A DNA stretch of 23,993 nt. Origin: JBEVNX01 sp040507895 (lineage in GTDB: Bacteria > Desulfobacterota > Binatia > JACPRU01). The notes under the pieces were generated by a model. That model did no database searches and was not told the DNA's origin. It was given only the letters and a program-made list of their open reading frames with translations. Of the stretch, positions 22,939 through 23,993 are shown piece after piece. Made by a program: the position numbers and the translations under genes. Position 1 is the first letter of the stretch. Every line of letters starts with the position of its first letter. The stretch spans positions 1-23,993 of the forward strand of contig JBEVNX010000225.1 in assembly GCA_040507895.1 (NCBI GenBank), in the 5' to 3' direction.

Positions 22939-23104
22939 GAAGGGTCCCTCCGCCCGCGGCGCGACCGCGCACGATTCTGCGACCGTGGTACCAGGCAGTA
23001 CCAAGAAGAGCCACCAGCGTGCCCCTCGGGCAGAGGAAGCGGGAGCGCTAGCGTAAAGGTCGAATTCGGGGCTATTGCGACGCTGGGTTCGGTCGGCTAG
23101 TTCC

Positions 23105-23836
23105 ATGGCAAGCTCAATTCGACAAGCGCCGAGACTTCCATTGATTGTTCCTTCGGCCGTCAAACCTTCTCGACCTCGAGCGATCGCGATCACACTCGCC
23201 GCGGCCTCGTGGCTGGTGGTCTGCGGCGGCACGGTCAGCCGCGCCCAAAGCGAAGGGGCGCAACCGGCTGCGACACCCGGCGCGAGCTCGCCCGCCACCT
23301 CCACGCCGTGGGACGCGCGCGAGCAACAGTTCGAGATCCTCACGCAAGCAGTGACCGCGCTCTGCCAGGAGATCGCGCGAAACAATGCGCGGTCGGATGA
23401 GCTAACGGCGGAGAAAACACGTCTCCGAGCAAAGGTCGCCTCCTTGCGTCGCGAGCTGAGCAGCAGCGAAGACGAAGACGAGCGTCTCAGGAACCGGGCT
23501 CAGGCTTTGGAGAAACAGCTTCGCGAGGTCGGCGCAGCGGTGCCAGAAGCTCCCAGCGAACGGCCTCGGGGCAGCGTCGCATCCGCGGAGACGGTGCCAC
23601 CGACTCGGAGCACCCCGGGTCAACCTGGGGACGGCGCGGTCGCGACCGGCATGCCTCGTTCGGAAGCGGTCGGCGGCGACGGCACCTATCACGTCGTCGC
23701 TCCCGGAGATACCCTCTACCGGATCGGAGTGCAGTACCGCATCGACTATCGCGACCTGGCTAGCGCGAACCGCATCCTCGATCCCGAGCACATCGAGATT
23801 GGTCAGCGCATCTTCATTCCCAGCGCCAACCGATGA
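23105..23836 (+). CDS. Exported coiled-coil protein with C-terminal LysM domain
   Basis: 243 residues from ATG 23105 (a TTG at 23075 is in frame). A long basic N-region precedes the hydrophobic core AIAITLAAASWLVVCGG and a likely cleavage at SRA-Q. Residues about 65-145 are Glu/Arg-rich with heptad spacing (SDELTAEKTRLRAKVASLRR, then LRNRAQALEKQLREV), a coiled coil. A Pro/Ser/Gly-rich linker follows. Residues about 195-240 are one LysM domain (YHVVAPGDTLYRIGVQYRI, then LASANRI, IEIGQRIFIP), which binds peptidoglycan. Probably a cell-wall-anchored periplasmic protein; the coiled-coil-plus-LysM plan resembles EnvC/NlpD-like regulators, but no LytM domain is present. Confidence 0.88.
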   Translation: MASSIRQAPRLPLIVPSAVKPSRPRAIAITLAAASWLVVCGGTVSRAQSEGAQPAATPGASSPATSTPWDAREQQFEILTQAVTALCQEIARNNARSDELTAEKTRLRAKVASLRRELSSSEDEDERLRNRAQALEKQLREVGAAVPEAPSERPRGSVASAETVPPTRSTPGQPGDGAVATGMPRSEAVGGDGTYHVVAPGDTLYRIGVQYRIDYRDLASANRILDPEHIEIGQRIFIPSANR

Positions 23837-23874
23837 GCGCGTGAGCTTGGCGCGGAGCGTCGGCAAGCCGGTCC

Positions 23875-23993
23875 CTAGGGCGAGCGGCTCATCTGCATCA
23901 CCGGGCGCACCTCGATGCTCCCGAGCTTGGCCAGCGGGATTCCCTGCGCGATCTCGAGGGCCTCGTTCATGCCGGCGGCCTCGATCAGGATGA
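23875..23993 (-). CDS. C-terminal part of a YciI/DGPF-type protein, 5' end outside window
   Basis: From base 23993 inward the minus strand reads ILIEAAGMNEALEIAQ, then GIPLAKLGSIEVRPVMQM, ending at TAG 23877-23875 (39 residues). The pattern matches the end of YCII-related (DGPFAETK) proteins: a helix after an A-x-(D/N)-E-A segment, then GSIEVRPVM. Such small ferredoxin-fold proteins often accompany ECF sigma factors; the rest is cut off, so this cannot be tested here. It is convergent with the LysM gene, 38 bp apart. Confidence 0.7.
   Translation of the reverse strand, partial: ILIEAAGMNEALEIAQGIPLAKLGSIEVRPVMQMSRSP

Noticed and set aside
22939..23385. N-terminal extension of the cNMP-binding/DUF1003 frame
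   Set aside because: Overlaps the LysM gene on the other strand and lacks domain features; ATG 22938 has a good ribosome binding site.
1..23993. CRISPR arrays, tRNA/rRNA genes, insertion sequences, prophage
   Set aside because: No regularly spaced repeats, no cloverleaf or rRNA-like stretch and no transposase or integrase motif was seen on either strand.

Overview
The window is GC-rich, gene-dense bacterial DNA. Lipobox and Sec signals, a BepA-type periplasmic M48 protease, an RND permease and a LysM protein point to a Gram-negative cell. The mix of acyl-CoA metabolism, NrtS-like and PntAA-like proteins and a probable selenoprotein fits an uncultured deltaproteobacterium-like lineage (Myxococcota, Binatota or relatives). 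That placement is inference only; no rRNA or other phylogenetic marker is present. No tRNA, rRNA, CRISPR array, insertion sequence or phage gene was recognised.

Layout. (1) 1-785 is the 5' part of a crotonase-family gene on the minus strand, cut by the window edge. (2) 865-4566 is a plus-strand run of four exported proteins: a PD40 propeller with a four-repeat C-terminal half, an M48 lipoprotein metalloprotease, an unknown lipoprotein and a HEAT-repeat protein. (3) 4640-9459 is an isovaleryl-CoA-dehydrogenase-like gene divergent from a three-gene biotin-dependent acyl-CoA carboxylase operon of the 3-methylcrotonyl-CoA carboxylase family, with a separately encoded biotin carrier. (4) 9466-9867 is an NTF2/SnoaL-like protein, followed by about 0.9 kb holding a frame-shifted membrane-protein relic. 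(5) 10782-13430 pairs an HMG-CoA-synthase-like protein fused to a DUF35 Zn-ribbon/OB domain with an SCP-x-type thiolase. (6) 13533-16183 holds a malic enzyme, a small NrtS-like membrane protein and a lone transhydrogenase alpha-1 subunit (PntAA). (7) 16331-20988 is a minus-strand operon: RND/MMPL permease, 65-aa single-span membrane protein, SDR reductase, and a TlpA/thioredoxin-like protein whose frame is interrupted by one UGA. (8) 21224-23993 holds a lipoprotein, a DUF2442 protein, a cNMP-binding/DUF1003 membrane protein, a LysM protein, and the 3' end of a YciI/DGPF-type gene cut by the right edge.

Two items stand out. First, the UGA at 17135-17137 lies exactly where the thioredoxin redox Cys is expected (W-A-S-W-UGA-G-C-R). 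The frame stays open for another 268 codons, and a hairpin with a GGUCU apical loop starts 14 nt after the UGA. This is strong sequence evidence for a selenoprotein that standard gene callers would split in two. Second, the HMG-CoA-synthase-like protein appears to have lost all three catalytic residues (Glu, Cys, His) while being fused to DUF35 and paired with a thiolase with an intact Cys. This recalls the archaeal thiolase/HMG-CoA synthase/DUF35 complex and suggests a pseudoenzyme scaffold or a new acyl-CoA lyase/thiolase complex.

Metabolic reading: the dehydrogenase and carboxylase fit leucine/isovalerate or other branched acyl-CoA catabolism. The thiolase pair fits acyl-CoA cleavage or condensation. 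Malic enzyme and PntAA concern pyridine-nucleotide balance. The RND-SDR-selenoprotein operon suggests envelope transport coupled to redox chemistry. These links are inferred from gene order and family membership.
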